Part shown: positions 53,216-61,936 of the stretch, piece after piece | Layout: each line of letters opens with the position of its first letter | Numbering within the stretch: the stretch's first letter is position 1 | Source: Desulfacinum hydrothermale DSM 13146 | Lineage (GTDB): Bacteria; Desulfobacterota; Syntrophobacteria; Syntrophobacterales; DSM-9756 | Direction: 5' to 3' | Assembly (NCBI RefSeq): GCF_900176285.1 | Contig: NZ_FWXF01000002.1 | Location: 186,001-250,000, forward strand | Length of the DNA: 64,000 bases | Notes under the pieces: generated by a model | Seen by the model: the letters and a program-made list of their open reading frames with translations, nothing else | Databases searched by the model: none | Told to the model about the DNA's origin: nothing | Program-made: the position numbers and the translations under genes

Positions 53216-54007
53216 TCACATGACGCCCTTGTACCATCCTCCGTCGATCTGAATGCTGGCCCCCGTGATATAGCCCGCCCTTTCGGACGCCAGGAAGGTC
53301 ACCAGGGCGGCGAATTCCTCGGGGGTTCCCAAGCGCCCCATGGGAATGGTCGACTGCCATCGGGCGATGACTTCCTCGGGGGTGGTTCCCTCCTTTTCGG
53401 CCGTGACGGCGGCCAGGCTTCGCACCCGTTCCGTCAGGGTGTAGCCGGGACACACGTTGTTCACCGTGATGTTGTAGGGAGCCAATTCGTTGGAAAGCGT
53501 CTTGGCCAGCCCCACCACGCCGGATCGCACCGTGTTGGACAAGATGAGGCCGTCAATGGGCTGCTTGACGGAAATGGAAGTCATGTTGATGATGCGGCCC
53601 CACTTCTTTTCCATCATGACAGGGACCGCTTCACGGGTCATCCGGATGGTGCTCATGAGGTTCAAACGGATGCCCTGGAACCACATCTCGTCGTCCACCT
53701 CCAGAAAGGTTCGCGATGGCGGCCCGCCGGCGTTGTTCACCAGGATGTCCACCGTGCCGAAGTGTTCCAGACCCTTGCGAATGAAGCCCTTGGCCTCTTC
53801 GGCCTGGGTCACGTCCGCCGGAACCCCGATGATCTCGGCTCCCGTGGCCTCACGAATCTCTTCCACCGCCTTGGGCAGTTCCGGATCGTCCAGGCCGCAG
53901 ATGGCCACCCGGGCGCCTTCCCGGCACAGCTCCATGGCAACGGCCTTGCCCAGACCCTGACTGGCCCCAGCCACAAACGCCACCTTACCCCTAAGTCCCA
54001 AATCCAT
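53216..54007 (-). CDS. SDR family (FabG-like) protein lacking the Tyr-x-x-x-Lys pair
   Basis: This 263-residue Rossmann protein has cofactor motif VAGASQGLGKAVAMEL and NNAGGPP. The catalytic Ser region is INMTSISVKQPIDGLI. Where the family has YxxSK it reads LSNTVRSGVVGLAKTLS: Tyr is replaced by Ser/Leu and Lys by Arg. The C-terminus RAGYITGASIQIDGGW is classical. This matches a known divergent subgroup of 3-oxoacyl-ACP-reductase-like SDRs with an incomplete tetrad, whose activity is unclear. ATG 54007 follows AAGGAGTGC. The start overlaps the end of the methyltransferase gene by 17 bases. Confidence 0.85.
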   Translation of the reverse strand: MDLGLRGKVAFVAGASQGLGKAVAMELCREGARVAICGLDDPELPKAVEEIREATGAEIIGVPADVTQAEEAKGFIRKGLEHFGTVDILVNNAGGPPSRTFLEVDDEMWFQGIRLNLMSTIRMTREAVPVMMEKKWGRIINMTSISVKQPIDGLILSNTVRSGVVGLAKTLSNELAPYNITVNNVCPGYTLTERVRSLAAVTAEKEGTTPEEVIARWQSTIPMGRLGTPEEFAALVTFLASERAGYITGASIQIDGGWYKGVM

Positions 54008-54791
54008 AGATGCACTCCTTGTTGTCCTTTGAGTTGGAATTGGATGCCCCGTCGGCGGGCCATTGGTACAGACGCGCCATCTGCTCCGTGTATCCACCCG
54101 CCGCCTCGTAGATATGGAAGGGAGCCGTCACAAGCACCTCCGGTCCACTCCCCTTTCGGCATTCCATGTACACAAGGCGCGCCGACTCGCCCGGACGGGA
54201 ATGGATCAGGGTGAGCCTTTTGGGGCGGAAACCCTGCCCAACGGCGGCCACCATGAGATCGTCCAGACGCGCAGCGGGGTAGATGAGGGCAAATCGCCCC
54301 CCCTCGCGCAGGAGATGGAACGCGCCGCGGAAGAAATCGTCCAAGCTTCCCATCAGTTCATGGCGGGCCACCGCCTTCTGCCGATTGGGATTGATGCGCC
54401 CGGAGTGCGCCCGCCGGTAAGGCGGATTGGAAAGCACCACATCCGCCGTTCCTTCCGGCAGCCGGTCCGGCACCTTCCGCACATCCATGGTGTGGATGAC
54501 CACCCGCCCGCTCAAGCCGTTGAGCTCCGCGTTGGCCCTTGCCAGCTCGGCCAGCTCCGGTTGCACCTCGACCCCTTCCCAGGTCCTTCCCTTGCCCTGA
54601 ACCGCCACAACGAGCAAGACCACACCACAGCCCGTTCCCAGCTCCACAACGTGTTCATGGGGCTGGATGGACGTGAGTCCGGCCAAGAGGACCGCATCGA
54701 TGGAAAAACGGTATCCATCCCGGGGCTGACACAGCGTCAATCGCCCGTTGAACAGGCTGTCCCGGGTGGTGCTTTCCCTGTCGGGCCCCAT
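53991..54791 (-). CDS. TrmN6-like tRNA(Val) adenine-N6 methyltransferase
   Basis: This class I SAM methyltransferase of 266 residues has motif I VVELGTGCGVVLLVV and the N6-adenine motif IV VLSNPPYRR. The family pattern also includes an N-terminal LFNGRLTLCQPRDGYRFSIDAVLL typical of the YfiC/TrmN6 group, which methylates A37 of tRNA1(Val). Its C-terminal tail is longer than in YfiC (SNSNSKDNKECIYGFGT) because it runs into the SDR start. The start ATG 54791 is 6 bases after the upstream DUF1015 gene ends, so these genes form one unit. RNA substrate is inferred from family. Confidence 0.8.
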   Translation of the reverse strand: MGPDRESTTRDSLFNGRLTLCQPRDGYRFSIDAVLLAGLTSIQPHEHVVELGTGCGVVLLVVAVQGKGRTWEGVEVQPELAELARANAELNGLSGRVVIHTMDVRKVPDRLPEGTADVVLSNPPYRRAHSGRINPNRQKAVARHELMGSLDDFFRGAFHLLREGGRFALIYPAARLDDLMVAAVGQGFRPKRLTLIHSRPGESARLVYMECRKGSGPEVLVTAPFHIYEAAGGYTEQMARLYQWPADGASNSNSKDNKECIYGFGT

Positions 54792-54797
54792 GACGGC

Positions 54798-56138
54798 CTA
54801 CTCCACGACCTCACCGGGATCGATGGGATGGATCAGCAAACCGCTTCCCACCTTGGGATAAAAGTAGGTCGCTTTGTGGGGCATGGTGCATCCGCTGCTC
54901 GCCACAGCCCGGACCTGTTCCATGCGGGTGGGGTTGAGGATAAAGGCCAAAGCCACCCGGCCGTTTCGCACCTCGTCCAGCGCCGCTTGCGCGTCGTGGC
55001 TGAAGCGGATGTTTCGAGGATCGTGGAGGACGTCTTCCCCCAAGGCCAGGTGCCCGCGCAGCAGCAGGTGATCCACCACCATCACGTCCAGGTCCTGGAG
55101 CACTTGCGGAAAACCTTTCCGTGCCAGGAAATCCCGCAGCGCCCCGGGGACCCCTTGAAGGAGATAACACTTGGCGTGTCCCTGCACAGCCAGCCCCACG
55201 GCCGGCTCCTTGCGCGCCGCCGCTTCCGCCAGCGCCTGGCGCCACCGGCCGATCCCCGCATCCGTGAGCTCGTAGCTGCGGACCTGAAAATAGGGTTCCA
55301 CCGACTCCAGCAACCGGTCCCCGCAAGCCGGGTCCACGCGGAGCAGCAACCGGTGGGTGGGCAGGATGGTCAGGCCCGGATCGTCCATGGAAGAGAGGTA
55401 AACCATCACATAGTTGAAAGGGGCCTGGGAGGAAGCGTTCGGATGCCGAGCCCGCATCCAGTCCCGATAGGCCAGGGCGGTTTCGTAGCGATGGTGGCCG
55501 TCGGCGATGAAGATCTCCTTGTCCCTCAGGAAATCCTTGACCTTCCGCACCCGATCCAGGTCCGTCATTCTGAAAAGCCGATGGGTCATGCCCTGCCGGT
55601 CCGAAAAGGAAGCACAGAAATCCCGGTGCGCCTCGGAACCCACGATCTCGTCCAACCGCCCTTCCGGGTCCCCGTACAGGACAAAGATGGAACTGAGCTG
55701 GGCGCTGCACACCTTCATGAGTCCAAGGCGTTCGTCTTTCACGTCCTGGAAGGTCTTTTCGTGGGGGCGCACACAACCACCACCGAGCTCCTCCAGCCTC
55801 AAGAGGGCGAAAAAGCCCTTTCGGGTTCTCTTCTCCCCCCCCACCTGGTAGTCCAGTTCGTAGGGATAGAGGCAGGGCTCGGAATCCCGGATCAGCACTC
55901 CGCGTTCCCGCCAATCCCTCAAATAGGCGGCCGCCCGGGAATGGGCGTTTTCACGTTCGTTGTCGCCGGGAAGGGCCTCCCCCAGATCCAGTCGGATCAT
56001 ATTGAAAGGGTGCTGTTCATGAAAGCGCTTCTGCTCTTCCCGATCGATCACATCGTAGGGCGGAATGATCACCTGTCCCAGATCGGGCACGAGGCGGGTG
56101 TTATAACGCAATGCGCGAAACGGAGCGATATCGGCCAT
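54798..56138 (-). CDS. DUF1015 family protein
   Basis: This 446-residue cytoplasmic protein carries the marks of the DUF1015 family: MADIAPFRALRYN, VIIPPYDVIDREEQ, a central GGGCVRPHEKTF and the motif IFIADGHHRYETALAYRD. The last has two adjacent His and looks like a metal or phosphate site. The family is widespread in anaerobes, and its reaction is not established to my knowledge. It starts with ATG 56138 and is followed by the methyltransferase gene with a six-base gap. No membrane segment or signal peptide is present. Confidence 0.9.
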   Translation of the reverse strand: MADIAPFRALRYNTRLVPDLGQVIIPPYDVIDREEQKRFHEQHPFNMIRLDLGEALPGDNERENAHSRAAAYLRDWRERGVLIRDSEPCLYPYELDYQVGGEKRTRKGFFALLRLEELGGGCVRPHEKTFQDVKDERLGLMKVCSAQLSSIFVLYGDPEGRLDEIVGSEAHRDFCASFSDRQGMTHRLFRMTDLDRVRKVKDFLRDKEIFIADGHHRYETALAYRDWMRARHPNASSQAPFNYVMVYLSSMDDPGLTILPTHRLLLRVDPACGDRLLESVEPYFQVRSYELTDAGIGRWRQALAEAAARKEPAVGLAVQGHAKCYLLQGVPGALRDFLARKGFPQVLQDLDVMVVDHLLLRGHLALGEDVLHDPRNIRFSHDAQAALDEVRNGRVALAFILNPTRMEQVRAVASSGCTMPHKATYFYPKVGSGLLIHPIDPGEVVE

Positions 56139-56238
56139 GGAGGCAAGATCCTTTGACGTGCGTTCGAGATGGGAAAACCCGTTTTCTTGTCACCGAATGG
56201 TACGGCCTTCTTCGGTAGGCCCACTCCCTATCATAGCT

Positions 56239-56943
56239 CTAGGGGCGAGGCAAGAAAGGAGCAGGCCGGGCATGGATCAGGTAGGAAAAGTCGAAGGCGG
56301 GATGCGCCAGGCGATGGTAGTCGATCACCCACCGTGCCAGATCCAACCAAGACTCACAGCCGTCCACGACCGCGCGGTCGCTGGAGGCGATCACGCAACC
56401 CCGGGCCGGAAAGTGCTGTTCCGGCACGGCCACCGCCCGGGCCCACCCCGGCACCCCCAGCTCCTTCAGGCATCGTTCGTACATCCCGGCCAGCTCCCCG
56501 CTGCGGCTCATGGGCGCATCGAAGTAGAAACGCACCTGCGCCGAAAGGAATCTTTCCAGAGTCCCACACACCAGATCCACCACCCTTTGCGTCGTGGGAC
56601 CGGGGCGAAAGCGGGCGGACAGGGCGGCGATGTCCCGCAGGGCTCCGTCGTTTCCCACCACAAGAGGGCGCCTCAGTAAGGCGCTTTCCACGGTGATGTG
56701 CACGTTGTGCCCGTCCACCACCAGCAGGCGGGATCGCCAGGCGGCCCCTCGGACCTTCTTGGCTCGACGTCGCAGCGCCGCCGTCTGGGAAAAGATGCCA
56801 CGCCGGAGAAGTTCGCGGCCTTCGCGGGGCAGGTTGTATCGATTGCCCACCCAGGTGATGGCCGACGACCGGGGATAGCCCTTGTTCAAAAGCAGGAAAA
56901 GATCTTCGGCCGCCTCGTGGATCACCCCGGTCTCGTCGTTCAC
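56239..56943 (-). CDS. DUF434-type protein with C-terminal DUF5616-like domain
   Basis: The N-terminal 50 residues (IHEAAEDLFLLLNKGYPRSSAITWVGNRYNL) match DUF434, a short domain known mostly from archaea. The C-terminal part (SRLLVVDGHNVHITVESALL, VRFYFDAPMSRSGELAG, CVIASSDRAVVDGC) looks like a PIN/NYN-type nuclease fold with Asp residues at expected positions (VVDGHN, FDAPMS, SSDRAVVD). A nuclease role is therefore plausible but unproved. Start choice: GTG 56943 with GGGGAGA upstream, or ATG 56967. It ends 101 bases before the DUF1015 gene. Confidence 0.75.
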   Translation of the reverse strand: MNDETGVIHEAAEDLFLLLNKGYPRSSAITWVGNRYNLPREGRELLRRGIFSQTAALRRRAKKVRGAAWRSRLLVVDGHNVHITVESALLRRPLVVGNDGALRDIAALSARFRPGPTTQRVVDLVCGTLERFLSAQVRFYFDAPMSRSGELAGMYERCLKELGVPGWARAVAVPEQHFPARGCVIASSDRAVVDGCESWLDLARWVIDYHRLAHPAFDFSYLIHARPAPFLPRP

Positions 56944-57070
56944 GGGCGTCTCCCCGTTCCTTCCCATCCCGTTACGCCTTCTGCCGCTCCCCGCGGCCGG
57001 ATGCCGGCTGCAGCGCGCCGGAAACTCTTGCACGGGACCAAGGGAAAGGATGCGCACCGGCCCGGCATCC

Positions 57071-57727
57071 CTAGCCGGCGGCGGATTCCCCACGGCAGAT
57101 GACCAGGACCAGGTCCCCGGGCGGACCGCCCCACGGAGAGACCTCCCCCCGACCGGCCATCCTCACCGTTTCCCCGTCCGAAAGGCCCGGCGGAATCCGC
57201 ACCACCAGCCGCTCCCAGCGCCCACCGGCTCGGTAGCGGATTTCCCTTTCGCCCCCTTCCCGTCGTTCCTTTTCCGTGAGAGGGACCTTCACCACCACGG
57301 ACGGGCCCTTTCGGCCCGCCGAGCGTTTTCCCCGGTCGGTCTCCACCGGAAAGGCGCTTCCGAAAGGCCCTCCCCCGCCCCCACGGGCAAAAGACCGTGC
57401 AAACACGGCCAAGAAGGGGTCCAAAGGGTGGCTCCGGGACCTGGTCACCCTCTTTCCGGAATCCACCGGGTCTGAAGCGCCCGCCTTCCTTCCCACTCGG
57501 ACGGGAACGCTTCGACCGGCACTCCGGTCGTAATCCTTCTTCCGATCCGGGTCTCCCAGCACCCGGTAGGCTTCATTGATTTCCTTGAGCCTCTCTTCGG
57601 ATTCCGGGCTCCCCTCGTTTCGGTCCGGATGGTGTCGGCGGGCAAGCCGTCGATAGGCCCGTCGTATGTCGTCTCCGGAGGCGCTTGGAGGGAGCCCGAG
57701 GATGCGGTAATAGTCCTTGTGTTCCAT
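57071..57727 (-). CDS. Short DnaJ-like J-domain protein (CbpA-like)
   Basis: The J domain occupies residues 1-65 (YYRILGLPPSASGDDIRRAYRRLARRHHPDRN) with the HPD motif that stimulates DnaK ATPase. A Gly/Arg-rich linker follows, then one C-terminal substrate-binding-like domain (VVVKVPLTEKERREGGEREIRY, VRIPPGLSDGETVRMAGRGE, GDLVLVI). There is no zinc finger. At 218 residues it is shorter than CbpA (about 300), which has two such domains; here one seems to be missing. ATG 57727 follows GAGGTGG. DnaK itself is not in the window. Confidence 0.88.
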   Translation of the reverse strand: MEHKDYYRILGLPPSASGDDIRRAYRRLARRHHPDRNEGSPESEERLKEINEAYRVLGDPDRKKDYDRSAGRSVPVRVGRKAGASDPVDSGKRVTRSRSHPLDPFLAVFARSFARGGGGGPFGSAFPVETDRGKRSAGRKGPSVVVKVPLTEKERREGGEREIRYRAGGRWERLVVRIPPGLSDGETVRMAGRGEVSPWGGPPGDLVLVICRGESAAG

Positions 57728-57761
57728 CCGTGCCACCTCTGTTCCGTCGTCCGGCGCCTCA

Positions 57762-57798
57762 AAAAGCCACCCCTTCCCTCACCGGAGAAAAGGGGTGG
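57762..57798 (-). terminator. Intrinsic terminator after the acyl-CoA ligase gene
   Basis: CCACCCCTT (57767-57775) pairs with AAGGGGTGG (57790-57798). On the - strand the stem is followed by CTTTTTG. It separates the ligase gene from the J-domain gene. Confidence 0.75.
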
Positions 57799-57868
57799 TT
57801 CTGGGAACAACGCTTATATTTTAGCTCAATGGAGAGGCTGCGCCAAAGGGGCCAAGCCCCCACCCGCG

Positions 57869-59560
57869 TCAGGACGAGGCCTTGGACTGTTCGTACTTTC
57901 GGATCTCCTCCTCGCGCAATTCCTTTCTCAGAATCTTTCCCACCATGGTCTTGGGAAGGGACTCGCGGATCTCCACCGCCTTGGGAACCTTATAGGCGGC
58001 CAGTTTGGATTTGCAGAAGGCGATGATCTCCTCCGGAGTCACCGTCTCGCCCGGCTTGGGCACCACAAACGCCTTGACCGTCTCGCCCCGGTACGGATCG
58101 GGAACCCCCACGGTGACCGCATCCAGAACCTTGGGATGCGCATAGAGCACCTCATCGACTTCCCGCGGATAAATGTTGTATCCGCCGGCGATGATCATGT
58201 CCTTCTTGCGGTCCACGATATAGACGAAACCGTCCTCGTCCATCTTGGCGATGTCGCCCGTATAGAGCCAGCCGTCCCGAAGGGTCTGAGCCGTTTCCTC
58301 GGGCATGTTCCAGTAGCCCTTCATGACCTGCGGGCCTTTGACGGCCAATTCTCCCACCTCGCCCACGGGCACCTGGCTCACCCCATCCTCCAAGCTGATG
58401 ATGCGACAATCCGTATCGGGAACCGGCACGCCGATGGAGCCCGGCTTGCGCAACGCGCCGATGGGGTTCACATGGGTCACCGGGCTCGCCTCCGAAAGAC
58501 CGTAGCCTTCGATGATCAACCCGCCCGTGATTTCTTCAAATTTTTTGAGAATCTCCAGCGGCATGGGAGCCGACCCGGTGATGCAGAATCGGATGGAAGA
58601 CAGATCGAATTCCTTGATCTTGGGATGGTTGACGATGGCCACGTAGATGGTGGGCACCCCGGGAAACAGGGTGGGCTTGGTCTTATGGAGGGTTTTCAGC
58701 AAGGAGTCGATTTCGAAACGTGGCAGCAAGATGATGGTGGCCCCGGTGTAGAGGGGCTGATTCATGGCCACAGTCATTCCGAACACATGGAAGAACGGCA
58801 GAATCCCCACCACCTTTTCCTTGCCCCACTGCAACTCCGGGTTCCAGCCGCAAATCTGGATCACATTGGCCAGGATGTTGGCGTGGGAGAGCATCACGCC
58901 CTTGGACACACCCGTGGTTCCCCCGGTGTATTGCAGGAGGGCGAGATCTTCCAGTGTGGCCGGACAAGGTGTTGTGGAAGGAGCACTTTGGCGCAGGAGC
59001 CGGGTGAAAGAGAAGACCCGACGGTCGTCGTAGGGCACCGCCGTAAAGAGCTTGTCCTTGCGGGCCTTCAAGGGATAGAGCCATTTGAGCGGGAAGGGCA
59101 GGCATTCCCGCAGGCTCGTCGCGACGATCTTTTGCACCCGGGTGGCCGCCGCGGCCCGATCCACCTTGGGATAGAGATGATCCAGGGTGAAAACCACTTG
59201 GACCCCGGCATCGTTCCACTGGTGCTCCATCTCCCGCTCCACGTACATGGGGTTGGTCATCACCGCCACGGCCCCAACCTGCAACGTGGCGTAATAGGCC
59301 ACGATGGTCTGCGGGCAGTTGGGAAGCATGATGCCGACCCGATCCCCCTTCTGTACCCCCAAATCTCGGAGGGCGGTGGCCATGCGCTGGATCTGATCCC
59401 ACAGCGCCTTATAGGTCAGAGTCGCTCCCATAAAGTAGGTGGCCACATTGCGGGGATACTTGGCGACGGTCTGTTCCAATAGCACCGGAAGCGGCTTATC
59501 CGGGTAGTCCAATTGGTGGGGCACTTTCGGGTTGTAATGGCGGTACCACAGGCGATCCAT
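57869..59560 (-). CDS. Long-chain fatty-acid--CoA ligase (FadD-like)
   Basis: This AMP-forming acyl-CoA synthetase of 563 residues has P-loop LLQYTGGTTGVSKGVMLSH, the motif IIEGYGLSEASPV, GWLYTGDIAKMDEDGFVYIVDRKKDMI (quoted in part as GDIAKMDEDGF, DRKKDMI) and the catalytic Lys in LPKTMVGKILRKEL. It activates long-chain fatty acids for beta-oxidation, consistent with a syntrophic or sulfate-reducing fatty-acid oxidiser and with the adjacent etf genes. ATG 59560 follows AAAGGAGGG; the frame beyond to 59614 has no site. Substrate length is inferred. Confidence 0.92.
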   Translation of the reverse strand: MDRLWYRHYNPKVPHQLDYPDKPLPVLLEQTVAKYPRNVATYFMGATLTYKALWDQIQRMATALRDLGVQKGDRVGIMLPNCPQTIVAYYATLQVGAVAVMTNPMYVEREMEHQWNDAGVQVVFTLDHLYPKVDRAAAATRVQKIVATSLRECLPFPLKWLYPLKARKDKLFTAVPYDDRRVFSFTRLLRQSAPSTTPCPATLEDLALLQYTGGTTGVSKGVMLSHANILANVIQICGWNPELQWGKEKVVGILPFFHVFGMTVAMNQPLYTGATIILLPRFEIDSLLKTLHKTKPTLFPGVPTIYVAIVNHPKIKEFDLSSIRFCITGSAPMPLEILKKFEEITGGLIIEGYGLSEASPVTHVNPIGALRKPGSIGVPVPDTDCRIISLEDGVSQVPVGEVGELAVKGPQVMKGYWNMPEETAQTLRDGWLYTGDIAKMDEDGFVYIVDRKKDMIIAGGYNIYPREVDEVLYAHPKVLDAVTVGVPDPYRGETVKAFVVPKPGETVTPEEIIAFCKSKLAAYKVPKAVEIRESLPKTMVGKILRKELREEEIRKYEQSKASS

Positions 59561-59896
59561 CCTTCCCTCCTTTGCGATAGGCCAGAGTCGCAGGTTCATG
59601 CACCTTCGACTCACTATGTGGAGATCAACCCCTCTCTACAAGAAAAAGCCGATCACGGCGTGCCGTGACGACCAAGGGATGCAAGCAGCGATGGATGCGG
59701 GAGCGACACGGGCGAATGGAGCGGGAACGGGAAGGGGACGGAAAGGAGCTTGATGAATCGCTGGGGCTTCGCCGTCGTGTCCCGAATGTTTCAGGCTTCG
59801 GTGGGTCAGAGGGCGGCGTGGGCGCCGCCCTCCCCTCCCCAGCCGGGGAGGGTATGGAAAACGTTACTTCAGGCGGTCTTGCGGCGCCGGCAGCCC
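59561..59896. other. 336-base gap with two strong hairpins
   Basis: GAGGGCGGCG (59809-59818) pairs with CGCCGCCCTC (59823-59832), and directly after it CCCTCCCC pairs with GGGGAGGG (about 59833-59853). They lie 45-90 bases after the etfA stop, on its downstream side, and may end or stabilise etfBA transcripts. No T tract, gene or promoter was seen. Confidence 0.5.
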
Positions 59897-60883
59897 TTAG
59901 CAGGTGCTTTTCATCTTGCGGACCTCTTCCGTGAAGGCCGGGACGAACTTGAAGAGATCCTCCACCACGCCGTAGTCGGCCTTGGTGAAGATGGGAGCCT
60001 CCGGATCCTTGTTCACGGCCACGATATACTTGGACGAGCCCATGCCCGCCAGGTGCTGGATGGCCCCCGAAATGCCCACGGCGATGTAGAGGTTCGGGTT
60101 CACCACCTTGCCGGTCTGGCCCACCTGATCGGAATGGGGGCGCCAGCCGGCGTCCACCGCAGCGCGGGACGCACCCACCGCGGCTCCCAGTTCCGTAGCC
60201 AGCTCTTCCAGGATGGAGAAGTTTTCCGAAGCCTTCATGCCGCGGCCGCCGGAAACAATGATTTCCGCTTCGGTCAGTTCCACCTTGCCGGAGGTATCCA
60301 GCTCCAGACCCGTGGCCCGGGATCGTGCCTCGGGGATCTCCACGGCCACCGCTTCCACCTCGGCCTCCCGGGTGGCGTCCGCATCGCGGCAATCCATCAC
60401 GTTGGGCCGGCACGAAATCATGGGCAGAGCGTCCTCGGCCCATTCACACCAGGCCAGGCACTTTCCGGCAAAGATGGGACGCTTGGCCTTGAGCGCTCCG
60501 TCCTCACACACCACCTCCGTGCAATCCTGCGCCAGACCCGCTTCCAGACGAGCGGCCAGACGGGCGCTCAGATCCTTGCCGTCCACCGAAGCGGCCAGCA
60601 GTACGGCCGCCGGGTCGGCCTGTTCGATGATGGAGGCGATCACGGGCACGTAGGTCTCCGCCACGTAGCTTTCCAGGGCCGGGTCATCGGCCACGAAGAC
60701 CTTGTCCACCCCGTAGAAGCCCAGTTGAGACGCCTTGTCCGTCACACCGGAACCCACCGCGATCCCATACAGGCTCACTCCCAAAGCATCGGCAATCTTT
60801 CGGCCCTCGCTGGCCACCTCATAAGAGACTCGGCGGAAATCCCCGCCGCGGAATTCGGCAACTACAAAGACACAATCGGCCAT
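59897..60883 (-). CDS. etfA: Electron transfer flavoprotein alpha subunit
   Basis: This 328-residue FAD-binding subunit has the C-terminal signature [22 protein letters not shown] and upstream [10 protein letters not shown] and [10 protein letters not shown]. EtfAB carries electrons from acyl-CoA dehydrogenases to membrane oxidoreductases. ATG 60883 follows CAAGGAGAG; in-frame codons beyond have no support. It is 56 bases downstream of etfB in the standard etfB-etfA order. No third, bifurcation-type partner gene is adjacent, so whether this is a bifurcating Etf cannot be told from here. Confidence 0.97.
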   Translation of the reverse strand: MADCVFVVAEFRGGDFRRVSYEVASEGRKIADALGVSLYGIAVGSGVTDKASQLGFYGVDKVFVADDPALESYVAETYVPVIASIIEQADPAAVLLAASVDGKDLSARLAARLEAGLAQDCTEVVCEDGALKAKRPIFAGKCLAWCEWAEDALPMISCRPNVMDCRDADATREAEVEAVAVEIPEARSRATGLELDTSGKVELTEAEIIVSGGRGMKASENFSILEELATELGAAVGASRAAVDAGWRPHSDQVGQTGKVVNPNLYIAVGISGAIQHLAGMGSSKYIVAVNKDPEAPIFTKADYGVVEDLFKFVPAFTEEVRKMKSTC

Positions 60884-60939
60884 TTTCACTCTCCTTGTTC
60901 TTTGCGCGTCTTCGGATCCCACCCGCAAAAGGCGTCCGC

Positions 60940-61737
60940 TTAGATGACTTTGGCTTCCTCATGCAGCGCACGAACCAACTCCGCCGCCTTGCCTTCCGTA
61001 TCCAGTCCGTCGTCGATAATGCGACCGGCCTGTCGTTCCGGAGGCATTTCCAGGGACACAATGCGGATCTTGGCGGCCTCTTCGCCGCACTCGGCAGGAT
61101 CCAGGCCCAAGTCGGCCAGGGTCTTCACTTCCAGAGGCTTCTTCTTGGCCTTCATGATGCCGGGAAGCGACGCATAGCGGGGGTTCCACACGGCGTGGGA
61201 CCCGCCCATGGTGACCAGGGCCGGCAACTCGGCTTCCAGGGTCACCTTGCCGCCCTCGATGGGACGCTCGATGGTCACGGTGGAGCCATCTGAATCCAAA
61301 GCCACGGCCAGGCCCAAATGGGGCCATTCCAACCATTCCGCCACCATGGGGCCGCGCTGCGCCTGGTCGTAGTCCACGGCGCGGGAACCGCACAACACAA
61401 TGTCCGGTTCCAGTTCTTTAACGGCCGCCGCCAGGGCCCGGCTCACACCCAGACTGTCCGCCCCTTCCAGGGCCGGGTCATCGATCAGAACGCCCTTGTC
61501 GGCTCCCATGGCCATGGCCGTTCGGATGGATTCCACCACGCGCTGCGGGCCGTAGCTGACGATGGTCACCGTCCCGCCATGCTTTTCCTTGAGACGCAGG
61601 GCGGCTTCCACGGCAAATTCATCGTACGGGTTGATGATCCACTTGAGATCGTCTGTCACAATGGACTGTCCGTCGTCGGCGATGCGAATGACTGATTCCG
61701 TGTCGGGCGTTTGTTTGAGCAAGACAACAATGTTCAC
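60940..61737 (-). CDS. etfB: Electron transfer flavoprotein beta subunit
   Basis: This 265-residue subunit starts NIVVLLKQTPDTES and contains WIINPYDEFAVEAALRLKE and the AMP/FAD-contact loop (CGSRAVDYDQAQRGPMVAEWL). The beta signature PRYASLPGIMKAKKKPLE is complete. It pairs with EtfA and works in fatty-acid oxidation together with the ligase encoded downstream. GTG 61737 is the start, with AAAGGAGGA at the right distance. Confidence 0.97.
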   Translation of the reverse strand: MNIVVLLKQTPDTESVIRIADDGQSIVTDDLKWIINPYDEFAVEAALRLKEKHGGTVTIVSYGPQRVVESIRTAMAMGADKGVLIDDPALEGADSLGVSRALAAAVKELEPDIVLCGSRAVDYDQAQRGPMVAEWLEWPHLGLAVALDSDGSTVTIERPIEGGKVTLEAELPALVTMGGSHAVWNPRYASLPGIMKAKKKPLEVKTLADLGLDPAECGEEAAKIRIVSLEMPPERQAGRIIDDGLDTEGKAAELVRALHEEAKVI

Positions 61738-61911
61738 GGCATGTCCTCCTTTCCCCGTTTCACCTTAGGCCAGAGCGGTGTTCCTGTGGAAAGAGCATCC
61801 GGCCATCTCTTGGATCGGGCACACATTTTCTTCACATCCTGCTGGGATCCCGTCCGCCTGCTTTTCTACGGGCAGCACCCTACATACACGAAGGGGAAAA
61901 GAAAAGCCAAG

Positions 61912-61936
61912 AAAAAAATGAATGATAGTTCATTCA
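61912..61936 (-). terminator. Terminator overlapping the mnmG stop
   Basis: A seven-base stem (TGAATGA 61919-61925 with TCATTCA 61930-61936) around TAGT is followed on the - strand by seven T. The stem is AT-rich and includes the stop codon, so efficiency is uncertain. Confidence 0.55.
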
